Of a stretch of DNA of 64,000 bases, positions 58,201 to 64,000 are shown one piece after another. How positions within the stretch are numbered: the stretch's first letter is position 1; every line of letters begins with the position of its first letter. The translations under genes and the position numbers were made by a program. Origin of the DNA: Cladorhizidae sp. MBARI D1340-BT2 (taxonomy: Eukaryota; Porifera; Demospongiae; Poecilosclerida; Cladorhizidae). Below the pieces are notes generated by a model. It saw only the letters and a list, made by a program, of their open reading frames with translations. It did not search any database and was not told the DNA's origin. The stretch spans positions 3,534,322 through 3,598,321 of the forward strand of contig JAQNBH010000011.1 in NCBI GenBank assembly GCA_028752905.1. Reading direction: 5' to 3'.

Positions 58201-59990
58201 GCAATGAGGTCACCACACCAGCCCCACACTTCATGCCCACAGATGTCTAGCTGGCAATGAGGTCATACCAGTCCCACACTTCAGGCCCACAGATGTCTAG
58301 CTGGCAATGAGGTCACACCAGTCCCACACTTCAGGCCCACAGATGTCTAGCTTGCAATGAGGTCACCACACCAGCCCCACACTTCAGGCCCACAGATGTC
58401 TAGCTGGCAATGAGGTCACCACACCAGCCCCACACTTCAAGCCCACAGATGTCTAGCTGGCAATGAGGTCACACCAGTCCCACAGATGTCTAGCTGGCAA
58501 CGAGGTCACACCAGTCCCACACTTCAGGCTCACAGATGTCTAGCTGGTAATGAGGTCACACCAGTCCCACACTCATGCCCACAGATGTCTAGCTGGCAAT
58601 GAGGTCACACCAGTCCCACACTTCAAGCCCACAGATGTCTAGCTGGTAATGAGGTCACACCAGTCCCACACTTCAGGCCCACAGATGTCTAGCTGGTAAT
58701 GAGGTCACACCAGTCCCACACTTCAGGCCCACAGATGTCTAGCTGGTAATGAGGTCACACCAGTCCCACACTTCAGGCCCACAGATGTCTAGCTGGCAAT
58801 GAGGTCACACCAGTCCCACAGATGTCTAGCTGGCAATGAGGTCACACCAGTCCCACACTTCAGGCCCACAGATGTCTAGCTGGTAATGAGGTCACACCAG
58901 TCCCACACTTCAGGCCCACAGATGTCTAGCTGGCAATGAGGTCACACCAGTCCCACAGATGTCTAGCTGGCAATGAGGTCACACCAGTCCCACACTTCAG
59001 GCCCAGCTGGCAATGAGGTCACACCAGTCCCACACTTCAGGCCCACAGATGTCTAGCTGGCAATGAGGTCACACCAGTCCCACACTTCAGGCCCACAGAT
59101 GTCTAGCTGGCAATGAGGTCACACCAGTTCCACACTTCAGGCCCACAGATGTCTAGCTGGCAATGAGGTCACACCAGTCCCACACTTCAGGCCCACAGAT
59201 GTCTAGCTGGCAATGAGGTCACACCAGTCCCACACTTCAGGCCCACAGATGTCTAGCTGGTAATGAGGTCACACCAGTCCCACACTTCAGGCCCACAGAT
59301 GTCTAGCTGGCAATGAGGTCACACCAGTCCCACACTTCAGGCCCACAGATGTCTAGCTGGTAATGAGGTCACACCAGTCCCACACTTCAGGCCCACAGAT
59401 GTCTAGCTGGCAATGAGGTCACACCAGTCCCACAGATGTCTAGCTGGCAACGAGGTCACACCAGTCCCACAGATGTCTAGCTGGTAATGAGGTCACCATA
59501 CCAGCATCCTTGACAGATATCAATCACTTCACGATTATGTCACCTGCTCTACAGTGTGAGCCATCATAGTGGAGCCCAGTAAGTTCAGGGCACTTATATA
59601 CCACCCCCACATTCTGATCTCACAATTATTCTGCTATATATTATCTGCTATATATTAAACAATGATGTAGTCAATAGAGCCAAATGGGCTTCTTATAATA
59701 TTAGGTGAAGTCATTGTATCGATTTCCTGTTTGCGGCGTTCCCAAAACTCATAATGTGTTTTGTATGTGGCATCCAGGGCATGACACTGGACTGTGTTGA
59801 GATGTCTTTGGGCCGATGTTTTGAAGCAGGCCAGGCGTATGTGGCTCTGTCAAGAGCAAAGAGCCTGAGCTCTCTCCGAGTCATTGACTTCCAGGCATCC
59901 TGTATCCGAGCTGATCCCGATGTGCTGGAGTTTTACAGAGCTCTGCGGAGAACTAGACGAAACTATATTGAGAATAGAATCGATACCTAA
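21139..59990 (+). CDS. PIF1: PIF1 5'-to-3' DNA helicase, complete, 5 coding exons over 38.9 kb
   Basis: ATP-dependent 5'-3' DNA helicase of superfamily 1B, acting in nucleus and mitochondria in other eukaryotes on G-quadruplexes, telomeres and stalled forks. Exons are 21139-22245, 38459-38812, 43523-43607, 44501-44646 and 59778-59990, giving 634 residues (human 641). The N-terminal domain keeps the human-like pattern [15 protein letters not shown] and [18 protein letters not shown]. Motifs: Walker A GSAGTGKS (235-242), Ia ATASTGAAA (259-267), DEIS Walker B (313-316), the Pif1 signature around 327-342, motif [12 protein letters not shown] (349-357), LVNGARG (exon 3), [10 protein letters not shown] (exon 4) and AYVALSRA (exon 5, 584-591). 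A basic QKRKL at 182-186 may serve nuclear import. Every splice site is canonical and no key residue is missing. Introns are 16.2, 4.7, 0.9 and 15.1 kb, mostly tandem repeats. Confidence 0.96.
22322..22440. mobile_element. Dispersed palindromic element, copy 2
   Basis: The arms are CTCGATAATCAACTTAAATT and its partial inverse CAAATTGATTATCGAG, with CTAGCCTTCATCAG in the middle. It lies 76 nt after PIF1 exon 1. A GTCAACTGAGAG direct repeat follows at about 22459-22485. Confidence 0.7.
22441..23090. other. PIF1 intron 1, unique portion
   Basis: No gene was seen. It holds a C-rich run at about 22881-22905. Confidence 0.6.
23091..23410. repeat. Degenerate about 45-bp tandem repeat
   Basis: The phrase GATCCTTTACCTTATG (with variants) recurs about seven times at irregular spacing, with AGTAGTGTGGATG-type sequence between. 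It is related to 1740-1855. Confidence 0.75.
23547..24070. repeat. 18-bp AT-rich minisatellite, about 29 degenerate copies
   Basis: The unit is GTTTAAATAGACAATAAT, with frequent truncated units (for example ATAGACAAT alone). It lies in PIF1 intron 1. Confidence 0.93.
24179..25499. repeat. 19-bp minisatellite, about 69 copies, with a 360-bp higher-order duplication
   Basis: The unit is TTTATAACATAATTCCTCG. Rare variants recur in the same order: ATAACAATTCTAATTCC at 24300 and 24660 (exactly 360 bp apart), and CTCGCTCG and CCTCATAATTCCTC likewise. Blocks of about 19 units were therefore duplicated. It lies in PIF1 intron 1. Confidence 0.95.
25500..26033. other. PIF1 intron 1 spacer with (CA)-rich tract
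   Basis: Unique sequence, then a CACTCACACA-type low-complexity tract at 25757-25912. No gene was seen. Confidence 0.7.
26034..35732. repeat. 9.7-kb minisatellite, 35-bp unit, about 277 copies
   Basis: The unit reads GCTAATAGTGGCCTAATGCA then CCAGCATCATTTACA. Common variants are GTAGCC, GTGACC, CCAACATC, CACTAGC and AATACACC. Rare variants recur at long intervals: GACCAAATGC at 27311, 29729, 31357 and 32994, the last three about 1.63 kb apart, revealing higher-order repeats. A CATCAGTTAGAG variant marks the last 1.8 kb. It lies in PIF1 intron 1. No frame is meaningfully open. Confidence 0.98.
35733..36718 (-). mobile_element. 5'-truncated non-LTR retrotransposon (LINE), 3' end
   Basis: The minus strand carries an uninterrupted 270-residue C-terminal stretch of a reverse-transcriptase polyprotein (36702-35893). 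It begins [20 protein letters not shown], then [37 protein letters not shown] and [20 protein letters not shown], ending with a C-x-C-G...H-x-x-x-x-C motif ([17 protein letters not shown]). This is the thumb-to-C-terminal region of jockey/CR1-type elements. A TAG stop just upstream of KLDR marks the truncation. A (GAA)n tract follows in the 3' part (about 35867-35880). It is GC-rich against an AT-rich background. It sits antisense in PIF1 intron 1 and directly abuts the 35-bp array. Confidence 0.85.
36719..36950. other. PIF1 intron 1 spacer
   Basis: Unique sequence between the LINE and the 23-bp array. Nothing was recognised. Confidence 0.5.
36951..37393. repeat. 23-bp minisatellite, about 19 copies
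   Basis: The unit is GGCAGTGGAACCTTGCGTAT plus CCA. The first units alternate GCGCATCC and GCGTATCC; later units are nearly identical. Because 23 is not a multiple of 3 and the unit lacks stops in the plus-strand phases, all three forward frames are open. These are repeat artefacts, not genes. Confidence 0.96.
37394..38458. other. PIF1 intron 1, 3' end
   Basis: Holds two long C homopolymers (about 37569-37592 and 37731-37755), a (CA)n tail and a 59-bp x 3 repeat at 38146-38281 (CTCTAATTATAAGACAGTT and CCCCGCCTACTTCATTCA). No gene was seen. Confidence 0.75.
38146..38281. repeat. About 59-bp tandem repeat x 3 (last partial)
   Basis: Three consecutive copies of CTCTAATTATAAGACAGTT followed by CCGCCTACTTCATTCA, 180 bp upstream of PIF1 exon 2. 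Confidence 0.9.
38459..38812 (+). CDS. PIF1: PIF1 coding exon 2
   Basis: Residues 370-487, beginning [20 protein letters not shown] and matching human SKSW...LTKVWRQ. It includes [14 protein letters not shown] and [20 protein letters not shown]. The acceptor is CTCTCTGCAG and the donor CGCAG|GTAAGC, phase 0. Confidence 0.96.
38860..38970. mobile_element. Dispersed palindromic element, copy 3 (near-perfect hairpin)
   Basis: AAATCACCTTCTCAATAATC pairs with GATTATTGAGGTGATTTT across a core CTCGATGTCTCGACTAATCT / AGTCGAAACGTCGAG. It starts 47 nt after PIF1 exon 2. Confidence 0.8.
38971..40838. other. PIF1 intron 2, 5' part
   Basis: Contains a short repeat GGTGTTACCCTGTG at 39010-39120, a long G-rich run at 39185-39247 with quadruplex potential, and C-rich runs at about 40452-40497. 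Scattered GCCCTAGCC / GGGCTAG motifs are seen, especially from 40629. No gene was seen. Confidence 0.65.
40839..42352. repeat. 19-bp minisatellite, about 80 copies
   Basis: The unit is AGGGCTATAGAGCTAGGCC. Variants include GAGGTAGG, AGCTACTAGG, AGCTTGG and CCAAGG. It lies in PIF1 intron 2. It is preceded by looser GGGCTAGAGCTAG sequence, which probably shows how the array arose. Confidence 0.97.
42353..43522. other. PIF1 intron 2, 3' part
   Basis: (TG)n/(TGCG)n tract at 42408-42491, a palindromic ACATGTACATGT tract at 43050-43097, and a G-rich block at 43187-43300 with many G3-G7 runs on the transcript strand. No gene was seen. Confidence 0.7.
43523..43607 (+). CDS. PIF1: PIF1 coding exon 3
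   Basis: 85 nt encoding [20 protein letters not shown] and a short tail. The acceptor is GTATTTCAG and the donor AAAG|GTAACG, phase 1. Confidence 0.95.
43608..44500. other. PIF1 intron 3
   Basis: 893 nt. It includes a degenerate about 22-bp repeat, GTGTGGTGTGCACAGGACCT, at 44213-44452, interrupted at 44283-44353. No gene was seen. Confidence 0.7.
44501..44646 (+). CDS. PIF1: PIF1 coding exon 4
   Basis: 146 nt completing the split Gly codon, then YPMVWF and on to [18 protein letters not shown]. The acceptor is TAAATTGCAG and the donor GCCAG|GTAAAG, phase 0. Confidence 0.95.
44717..45797. repeat. 47/56-bp minisatellite, about 21 copies in alternating lengths
   Basis: The common core is GATCACATGACTTGATTGTA, TGCCCGTGCTTCTCTTTAAC and GTGGTTT. 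Long units add GTTTCTAGT. Long and short units often alternate, giving a 103-bp dimer. It starts 70 nt after PIF1 exon 4. One diverged lone copy is at 46143-46200. Confidence 0.96.
46268..46375. repeat. About 21-bp tandem repeat x 5
   Basis: The unit is AAGTGCCTGGCATACGACAGG with small changes. It lies in PIF1 intron 4. Confidence 0.88.
47192..47347. repeat. (ACT)n trinucleotide microsatellite
   Basis: About 155 bp of ACT triplets with CTG/TTA interruptions, in the same sense on the PIF1 transcript as the (ACU)n in TMEM104-like A. Confidence 0.95.
47715..48140. mobile_element. Fold-back element; a third arm copy at 49640-49780
   Basis: 47715-47870 and the reverse complement of 48000-48140 share GATAGRTCTCTCTBTGTGCT, AAAATGTTGCATA, TTACATG, AAATCYRAGCGCCT and AAAGTGCTAGG. 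A single-arm relative in direct orientation lies at 49640-49780. The family looks like a MITE with long arms. Termini were not resolved. Confidence 0.65.
48796..48885. repeat. 21-bp tandem repeat x 4
   Basis: The unit is CACTTCCTGTAGTGTACTAGA. It lies in PIF1 intron 4. Confidence 0.88.
49862..51003. repeat. 58-bp minisatellite, about 20 copies
   Basis: The unit contains CATCTAGCCACTCAGTCAAG, TAGTCCACAAGTGCAAG and TCTTATTAGGTAGTGGTGCT. A shorter 46-bp form lacks TCTTATTAGGTA. It lies in PIF1 intron 4. Confidence 0.96.
51019..51085. mobile_element. Dispersed palindromic element, copy 4
   Basis: ATGACCTCAATAATCAACTT, then CTCTCGATGTTTCGACTAGA and TGCTCTAG. It starts 16 bases after the end of the 58-bp array in PIF1 intron 4. 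Confidence 0.7.
51086..51815. other. PIF1 intron 4 spacer
   Basis: About 730 bp of unique AT-rich sequence between two arrays. No gene was seen. Confidence 0.6.
51816..59504. repeat. 7.7-kb minisatellite, 51-bp unit, about 150 copies
   Basis: The unit contains AGGCCCACAGATGTCTAGCT, GGCAATGAGGTCACACCAGC and CCCCACACTTC. The first 44 units (51816-54059) have no length change at all; the main variable site is CAG or CAT before GCCC. From 57.7 kb the units become diverged (CACCACACC insertions, CAGTCCCAC, TGGTAATG, shortened units). It lies in PIF1 intron 4. Confidence 0.98.
59505..59777. other. PIF1 intron 4, 3' end
   Basis: Unique AT-rich sequence up to the exon 5 acceptor. No gene was seen. 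Confidence 0.6.
59778..59990 (+). CDS. PIF1: PIF1 coding exon 5 (terminal)
   Basis: Seventy codons plus TAA, after a GCATCCAG acceptor. Encodes [20 protein letters not shown], motif VI (YVALSRA) and [12 protein letters not shown] near the C-terminus. Confidence 0.96.
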   Translation, partial: GMTLDCVEMSLGRCFEAGQAYVALSRAKSLSSLRVIDFQASCIRADPDVLEFYRALRRTRRNYIENRIDT

Positions 59991-60361
59991 AATTAATCTG
60001 TCCACATGCTTGTGTATTTATCGTTCCCATGACAACATTTTTGTATGTGTATGTATATATGGATCGAGGTTGAAGTTGCTGAGCACATAAACATCTGACC
60101 ATATTATGTCTTGACCATCTGCATATATGGACCATCTGCATATATATGTATAAATATATATTAATATTCGTAATTTACTACTATTAATATTGATTACTAC
60201 TACTGTTTCTGTAGCTGTCCAGTGATAGCCATGAGTGCACCGTCACTATCATGATCCAGGTTTTATTCATATCATAGTATATATATATACACATATAACT
60301 TCATTTTCTTTCTCTCGCTCTCTTTCCTTCCAATTGTCACTGCCTGTCAGAACAAAGAAAA

Positions 60362-60367
60362 AATAAA
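60362..60367 (+). promoter_or_regulatory. Candidate PIF1 poly(A) signal AATAAA
   Basis: Canonical hexamer 372 nt after the PIF1 stop codon, followed by a TA-rich stretch. It is the first perfect hexamer seen downstream of the stop. Confidence 0.45.
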
Positions 60368-60521
60368 CTAATTATTAAATGCTCTAAATCGAGTGTCTTG
60401 AGAAGGAAAAGGTTTCACGTGATCTTGGACTCGTCTTTTGCAGCTGTCCACTGAAATGCAAAAAGAGGGAAATATAACAAGAATGAGCACGAAACAGTTT
60501 GTCCTCTTCCTCCTCGAGTTC

Positions 60522-60527
60522 TTTATT
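60522..60527 (-). promoter_or_regulatory. Candidate poly(A) signal AATAAA of the Mpv17-family gene
   Basis: Minus-strand AATAAA about 200 nt downstream of that gene's stop codon at 60729. With the PIF1 signal at 60362 on the other strand, it suggests closely spaced tail-to-tail transcript ends. Confidence 0.5.
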
Positions 60528-60728
60528 GTTATGATTATGATAGTGAGGAATCAGAATATTGGAAGGGATAGCACCATGGTGGTGGTGGTGGGGGTAGTGG
60601 TGGTGAGTGGGGAGGAAAAAAGTTCTTCTTCTACAAATCAATACTTATAGGTTCGTAAACTTCCAATTTTATAGTGTAGAAAAGCGGATCCCTGTGTGTA
60701 TATAAGCTTAGATATGAGTGAGCCATGA

Positions 60729-60833
60729 TCATACCTTATGCTTCATGTAGGAGAGATATATAGTCCAGAAGAGTGTGGCGATGTTGACATACGCCACTCG
60801 GAAATGATTTGGCACCAAATAGAAGTTAATGCT
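60729..60833 (-). CDS. MPV17L2-like: MPV17L2-like terminal exon
   Basis: The acceptor is TTTTTATAG. Thirty-four codons plus TGA. An alternative reading uses GTATGA after KHK as a donor into a further exon, but direct termination as KHKV-stop matches the family's usual C-terminal length. Confidence 0.8.
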   Translation of the reverse strand, partial: SINFYLVPNHFRVAYVNIATLFWTIYLSYMKHKV

Positions 60834-63201
60834 CTATAAAAATTTTAAAAAATATTAAAAGCGATTTGAAATTTTATAAAGTATATTACAATATGACCTG
60901 CTCAATCATCAACTTGAAATTTACTCCCTCGGAGGTTCTCTCTACATGGCCTTCATCAGGTCATTATGTCAAGTGAGAGTTTGTTGAGAGATTACTAGTC
61001 ATTAATATGGTTTGCCTTGGAACTGTTCCCCTCATACATCCAGAACAAATCTGGAACTGTTCCTCATACATCCAGAACATACCTGGAACTGTTCCTCATA
61101 CATCCAGAACATATCTGGAACTGTTCCTCATACTTCCAGAACATAAAGGGAACTGCTCCTCGTACTTCTAGAACATAAAGGGAACTGTTCCTTACACTTC
61201 CAGAACATATCTGGAACTGTTCCTCATACTTCCAGAACATAAAGGGAACTGTTCCTCGTACTTCCAGAACATAAATGGAACTGTTCCTTACACTTCCAGA
61301 ACATATCTGGAACTGTTCCTTGTACCTTCATAACAAATTTAGAACTGTTTCCCATACCTGTAGCTGGAAATTTGGAAGGTGGAAAGTTATAGCTTCACTA
61401 TGGCTCGTTAAGGAAACTTACAACAAAGCTAGATATTCATCTGAAGCCTCGCATAAACTTGGGCATGCAATGATATTCTGCACTAATCTAGACAGAGTCA
61501 ATTTTCTCATGATGGATGTCTGTAGAACGAACAAACCTTCAAGCAGCACACTACATCGTGCTGTATTCCCCTACAGTATCTGCGGTATGAAGTTATAGCT
61601 ACTATATAGCAGCTATAACATTCATTCTGCCTCTTGTATGGAGACACCAATCACAGCATTCACTAAAGTGCCTAGCAACCATATATATATAAGGGTTAGC
61701 ATTATTGTTGATAAACACTGGTCAAGTTTGCAGACCACAAAATATGAATATCTTTGCTATGATATTGCATATGGGGTGCACATGATGTCATATCAGGTTG
61801 CCGTGGTAGTGCATAATAATGAGGTTGCATACAATGTTGCTATGGTGTGCATTTGTATATGATGTTGCTATGGTGTTGCATATGATGTTGCTATGGTGTT
61901 GCATTTGCATATGATGTTGCATATGAGGTTCCATATGATGTTGCTGAGGTTGCACATGATGTTGCTATGGTGCTGCATTTGTATATGATGTTGCTATGGT
62001 GTTGCATATGAGGTTGCATATGTTGCTATGGTGTTGCATATGAGGTTGCATATGATGTTGCTTGGTGTTGCATTTGCATATGATGTTGCTATGGTGTTGC
62101 ATATGAGGTTGCATATGATGTTGCACATGTTGCTATGGTGTTGCATATGAGGTTGCTATGGTGGTTGCACATGATGTTGCTATGGTGTTGCTTCGCATAT
62201 GATGTTGCCATGGTGTTGCATATGAGGTTGCATATGATGTTGCTAAGGTTGCACATGATGTTGCTATGGTGTTGCATTTGTATATGATGTTGCTATGGTG
62301 TTGCATTTGCATATGATGTTGCTATGGTGTTGCATATGATGTTGCTGAGGTTGCACATGATGTGCTAAACCACTAGTTTAGCAGCAACCTTGTTTTGCTG
62401 GTACTGTAGTTGGACCTCGAGCAGTTCTCTACCTATATGTCTGACAGTTCTGGTAATCCATAGCTCCTAGCTCCTAGCAATGTATCTTAGTAGTAGCAAC
62501 TTTAGCAGTAGCAACACTTCCCTTGCAACTGATGCAAGAATCAACTTCTCATCAACAAACTCAATAATGTGTGCTCTCCATTGAGACTGGTGTGCAACGT
62601 TGTAACCTGCGGTCCAACCCAATGTAACGAACCCTGTAGTCCGACCAATCGTAATGAACCCTGCGGTCCAACCCAGCATAACAAACCCTGCAGTCCAACC
62701 AATCGTAATGAACCCTGCAGTCCAACCCAACGTAACGAACCCTGCAGTCCAACCCAACGTAACGAACCCTGCGGTCCAACCCAACGTAACGAACCCTGCG
62801 GTCCAACCCGACGTAATAAGGCACCGGACACGATGCAACGCAAAGTCGTACAATATGAACCAGCTTGAACGAGTGCATTCCCCTTGGTTTGCGGCCAACC
62901 AGACCACGGACTCCGACCTCAAGTAGCCATTAAATTAGCAATGGAATGTCCAATAATTAATTGCCGCACTTACTTGTGCCAGAGGCCAAAATGTCCAGTC
63001 TGTCTGATGCCCATTCATTCATCCGTGGGGTTGTGTGCAAATACAAGGAAGAGGAAGAGGTTAAAGTCTGCATGCCGTTCCTATAGGAGCACACCTGATT
63101 TTACGGATCAACAAAGAACCTTACCTTGTAAATAGGCCAGGATTTAGTCCTCAGTTCTGCCGTGGTATACGTTGAAGTTCTTCTTTCCAGTGTACACATA
63201 C
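60729..63201 (-). CDS. MPV17L2-like: Mpv17/PMP22 family protein, closest to MPV17L2; 3' part, three coding exons, 5' end beyond the window
   Basis: Small multi-pass membrane protein family of the inner mitochondrial or peroxisomal membrane. MPV17L2 is linked to mitoribosome assembly in mammals. Exons seen are 63201-63125, 63003-62974 and 60833-60729, together 69 residues plus a split Gly. They read MCTLERRTSTYTTAELRTKS-WPIYK, then TDWTFWPLAQ, then SINFYLVPNHFRVAYVNIAT and a tail ending LSYMKHKV and TGA. The W-x-x-WP-x-x-Q-x-x-NF-x-x-VP-x-x-FRV pattern is the family signature. FRVAYVN and TIYLSYMKH fit MPV17L2 better than MPV17 or PXMP2. All introns have GT/AG ends and the phases agree. The first coding exon seen starts with a split codon, so earlier exons lie beyond 64000 or were not recognised between 63202 and 64000. 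Confidence 0.8.
60893..60990. mobile_element. Dispersed palindromic element, copy 5
   Basis: TGACCTGCTCAATCATCAAC, TTGAAATTTACTCCCTCGG and GGCCTTCATCAGG, followed by GTCAAGTGAGAGTTTGTTGA. It lies 60 nt upstream of the terminal MPV17L2-like exon, inside its intron. Confidence 0.7.
61018..61350. repeat. 32-bp minisatellite, about 10 copies
   Basis: The unit contains TGGAACTGTTCCTCATACAT or TACTT followed by CCAGAACATA. It lies in the MPV17L2-like intron. Confidence 0.93.
61351..61785. other. Intronic sequence of the MPV17L2-like gene
   Basis: Unique AT-rich sequence, with no coding exon recognised on either strand. Confidence 0.5.
61786..62360. repeat. Degenerate repeat of GATGTTGCTATGGTGTTGCA
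   Basis: About 25 irregular copies built from the short words CATATGATGTTG, CTATGGTGTTG and CATATGAGGTTG. It lies in the MPV17L2-like intron. Confidence 0.9.
62361..62600. other. Intronic spacer of the MPV17L2-like gene
   Basis: Unique sequence. Nothing was recognised. Confidence 0.5.
62601..62815. repeat. 27-bp minisatellite, about 8 copies
   Basis: The unit contains CCAACCCAACGTAACGAACC and CTGCGGT. Its length is a multiple of 3 and several frames are stop-free on both strands, giving artificial repeat ORFs. It lies in the MPV17L2-like intron, 160 bp downstream of the microexon in transcript sense. Confidence 0.93.
62974..63003 (-). CDS. MPV17L2-like: MPV17L2-like microexon, 30 nt
   Basis: The acceptor is GGGCATCAG and the donor CACAA|GTAAGT. 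Ten codons, TDWTFWPLAQ, carry the family's D-W-x-x-WP-x-x-Q motif. It was found only because the flanking exons lacked this conserved block. Confidence 0.78.
63125..63201 (-). CDS. MPV17L2-like: MPV17L2-like exon (third from last)
   Basis: 77 nt. The acceptor CACCACCTCAG precedes a codon split as G|GT, and the donor is TACAAG|GTAAGG. Encodes (G)MCTLERR...ELRTKSWPIYK, parallel to GLGCLEG...ELREKFWEFYK in MPV17L2. Confidence 0.78.
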
Positions 63202-64000
63202 CTGAGGTGGTGAGGTGAGTGGTCACAATAACAAGACTCCTCAGTGTAAACAGTGATGTCATTTCTTGGAAAGGAGTGTCACCATGCCACAGGGAAGGGG
63301 AGGGGGGGGGGGCCTTCCTGTAGGAAATTACATCGAACCCATGTGGGGATTCCAGGAATTCAGGTGTTATGTTACCCAGTGCGAAATGCTTGCCTTCAGC
63401 AGCTCTGAGTGAGCACTGCTCCTATTTTTCCAGGATGTTGTCTGATGGTAAATCATTGCAGGTTATCTTAGTAGGGCAGCACTCTGCGATTCCAAAACTA
63501 GTTTCACTAGTCATACCCGCAAACTCATGTGCACATACGGTAAAAGTGAGCGTGGTCAAATGCTATTTTTAAAAAATTGAGATCGGGATTTTCGAGCTTG
63601 CTTGTGGATTTCATTATGGATTTCATTAGAAATTATATATATATATTTATATATATATATGATTAGAACATCATATAATGTTTATGGATGCATAGATTAT
63701 TAGAACATCATGTAATGTTCGGATGCATACTTCAAACATCATGCTGATGAAGGCTAGAGCAATCTACTCGAAACGTCGAGTGAACACAATTTGAAGTTGA
63801 TTATTAAGAAGGTGATTTTAATGTTATGTATCAACTTAAAGTTCATTGAGAATGTTATATATATATATATATAATTATATGGATGCATACATTAGAACAT
63901 TCTGCAATGTCCTATATATATATATGGATGCATGCATTGGAACATTAGAACATGCCATGTTGTATATATATATTATATGATGCACACATTAGAACATCGT
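63202..64000. other. Upstream intron or 5' region of the MPV17L2-like gene
   Basis: No exon was recognised. It holds a G10 run at about 63303 and TA-rich tracts (63635-63660, 63850-63875). A short loosely repeated phrase, TTAGAACATCATGTAATG with variants, recurs from 63663 to 64000. Confidence 0.5.
63743..63835. mobile_element. Dispersed palindromic element, copy 6 (reverse orientation)
   Basis: CTGATGAAGGCTAGAGCAAT, CTCGAAACGTCGAGTG, then TTTGAAGTTGATTATTAAGA and AGGTGATTTTA. It is the reverse complement of the other copies' core. Confidence 0.75.

Noticed and set aside
26034..59504. CRISPR-like arrays
   Set aside because: The long arrays are contiguous direct repeats without unique spacers, in introns of an animal gene, with no cas genes.
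60384..60650. An extra terminal exon of the MPV17L2-like gene after a GTATGA donor at 60734
   Set aside because: The direct stop KHKV-TGA gives the usual family length. The putative downstream exon encodes low-complexity His/Pro sequence.
62880..62922. Alternative exon encoding SVVWLAANQ for the Mpv17 WPxxQ motif
   Set aside because: It lacks the WP motif and a GT donor. The exon at 63003-62974 fits perfectly.
62467..62926. Repeat proteins such as NPAVQPNVT or GPTQRNEPC
   Set aside because: A 27-bp minisatellite in an intron, open in several frames at once.
1..64000. tRNA, rRNA or bacterial-type operons
   Set aside because: None was recognised on reading both strands, though small RNA genes cannot be excluded without a covariance search.

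Overview
This is nuclear DNA from a multicellular animal. It has intron-bearing genes with GT/AG splice sites and human-like protein families (PIF1 helicase, TMEM104-like transporters, an Mpv17-family protein). It also has several decayed non-LTR retrotransposons and a very heavy load of minisatellites. The retrotransposon families and compact exon layout suggest a non-vertebrate, perhaps a sponge or cnidarian, but the sequence alone does not settle the phylum. I saw no bacterial operon, CRISPR array, rRNA or tRNA.

Layout. (1) 1-2658: gene-poor DNA with a possible coiled-coil coding remnant (1-500) and a 460-bp fold-back element (797-1256). (2) 2659-5495 (minus) and 7402-17100 (minus): two tandem paralogous TMEM104-like amino-acid-transporter genes. 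Both have three coding exons and identical intron positions, and open reading is continuous across my splice choices (532 and 565 residues). A piece of a decayed retrotransposon lies between them. The large introns of the upstream copy hold two TTAA-flanked MITE-like elements and two minisatellites. (3) 17.3-20.8 kb: a graveyard of LINE reverse-transcriptase fragments on both strands. (4) 21139-59990 (plus): a complete PIF1 DNA helicase gene, 634 codons in five exons spread over 38.9 kb. About 23 kb of its introns is tandem repeat: a 9.7-kb array of a 35-bp unit, a 7.7-kb array of a 51-bp unit, and six or more smaller ones, plus a 5'-truncated GC-rich LINE. (5) 60729-63201 (minus): the last three coding exons of an Mpv17/PMP22-family gene, closest to MPV17L2, including a 30-nt microexon. 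It converges tail to tail with PIF1 and runs off the right edge.

No new enzymatic system stands out. The most distinctive content is the repeat architecture: higher-order structure in the giant arrays, a six-member dispersed palindromic element family mostly found close to exons, and TTAA-bounded MITEs. The gene carrying most of the arrays encodes the helicase family known from yeast work to suppress minisatellite and G-quadruplex instability.
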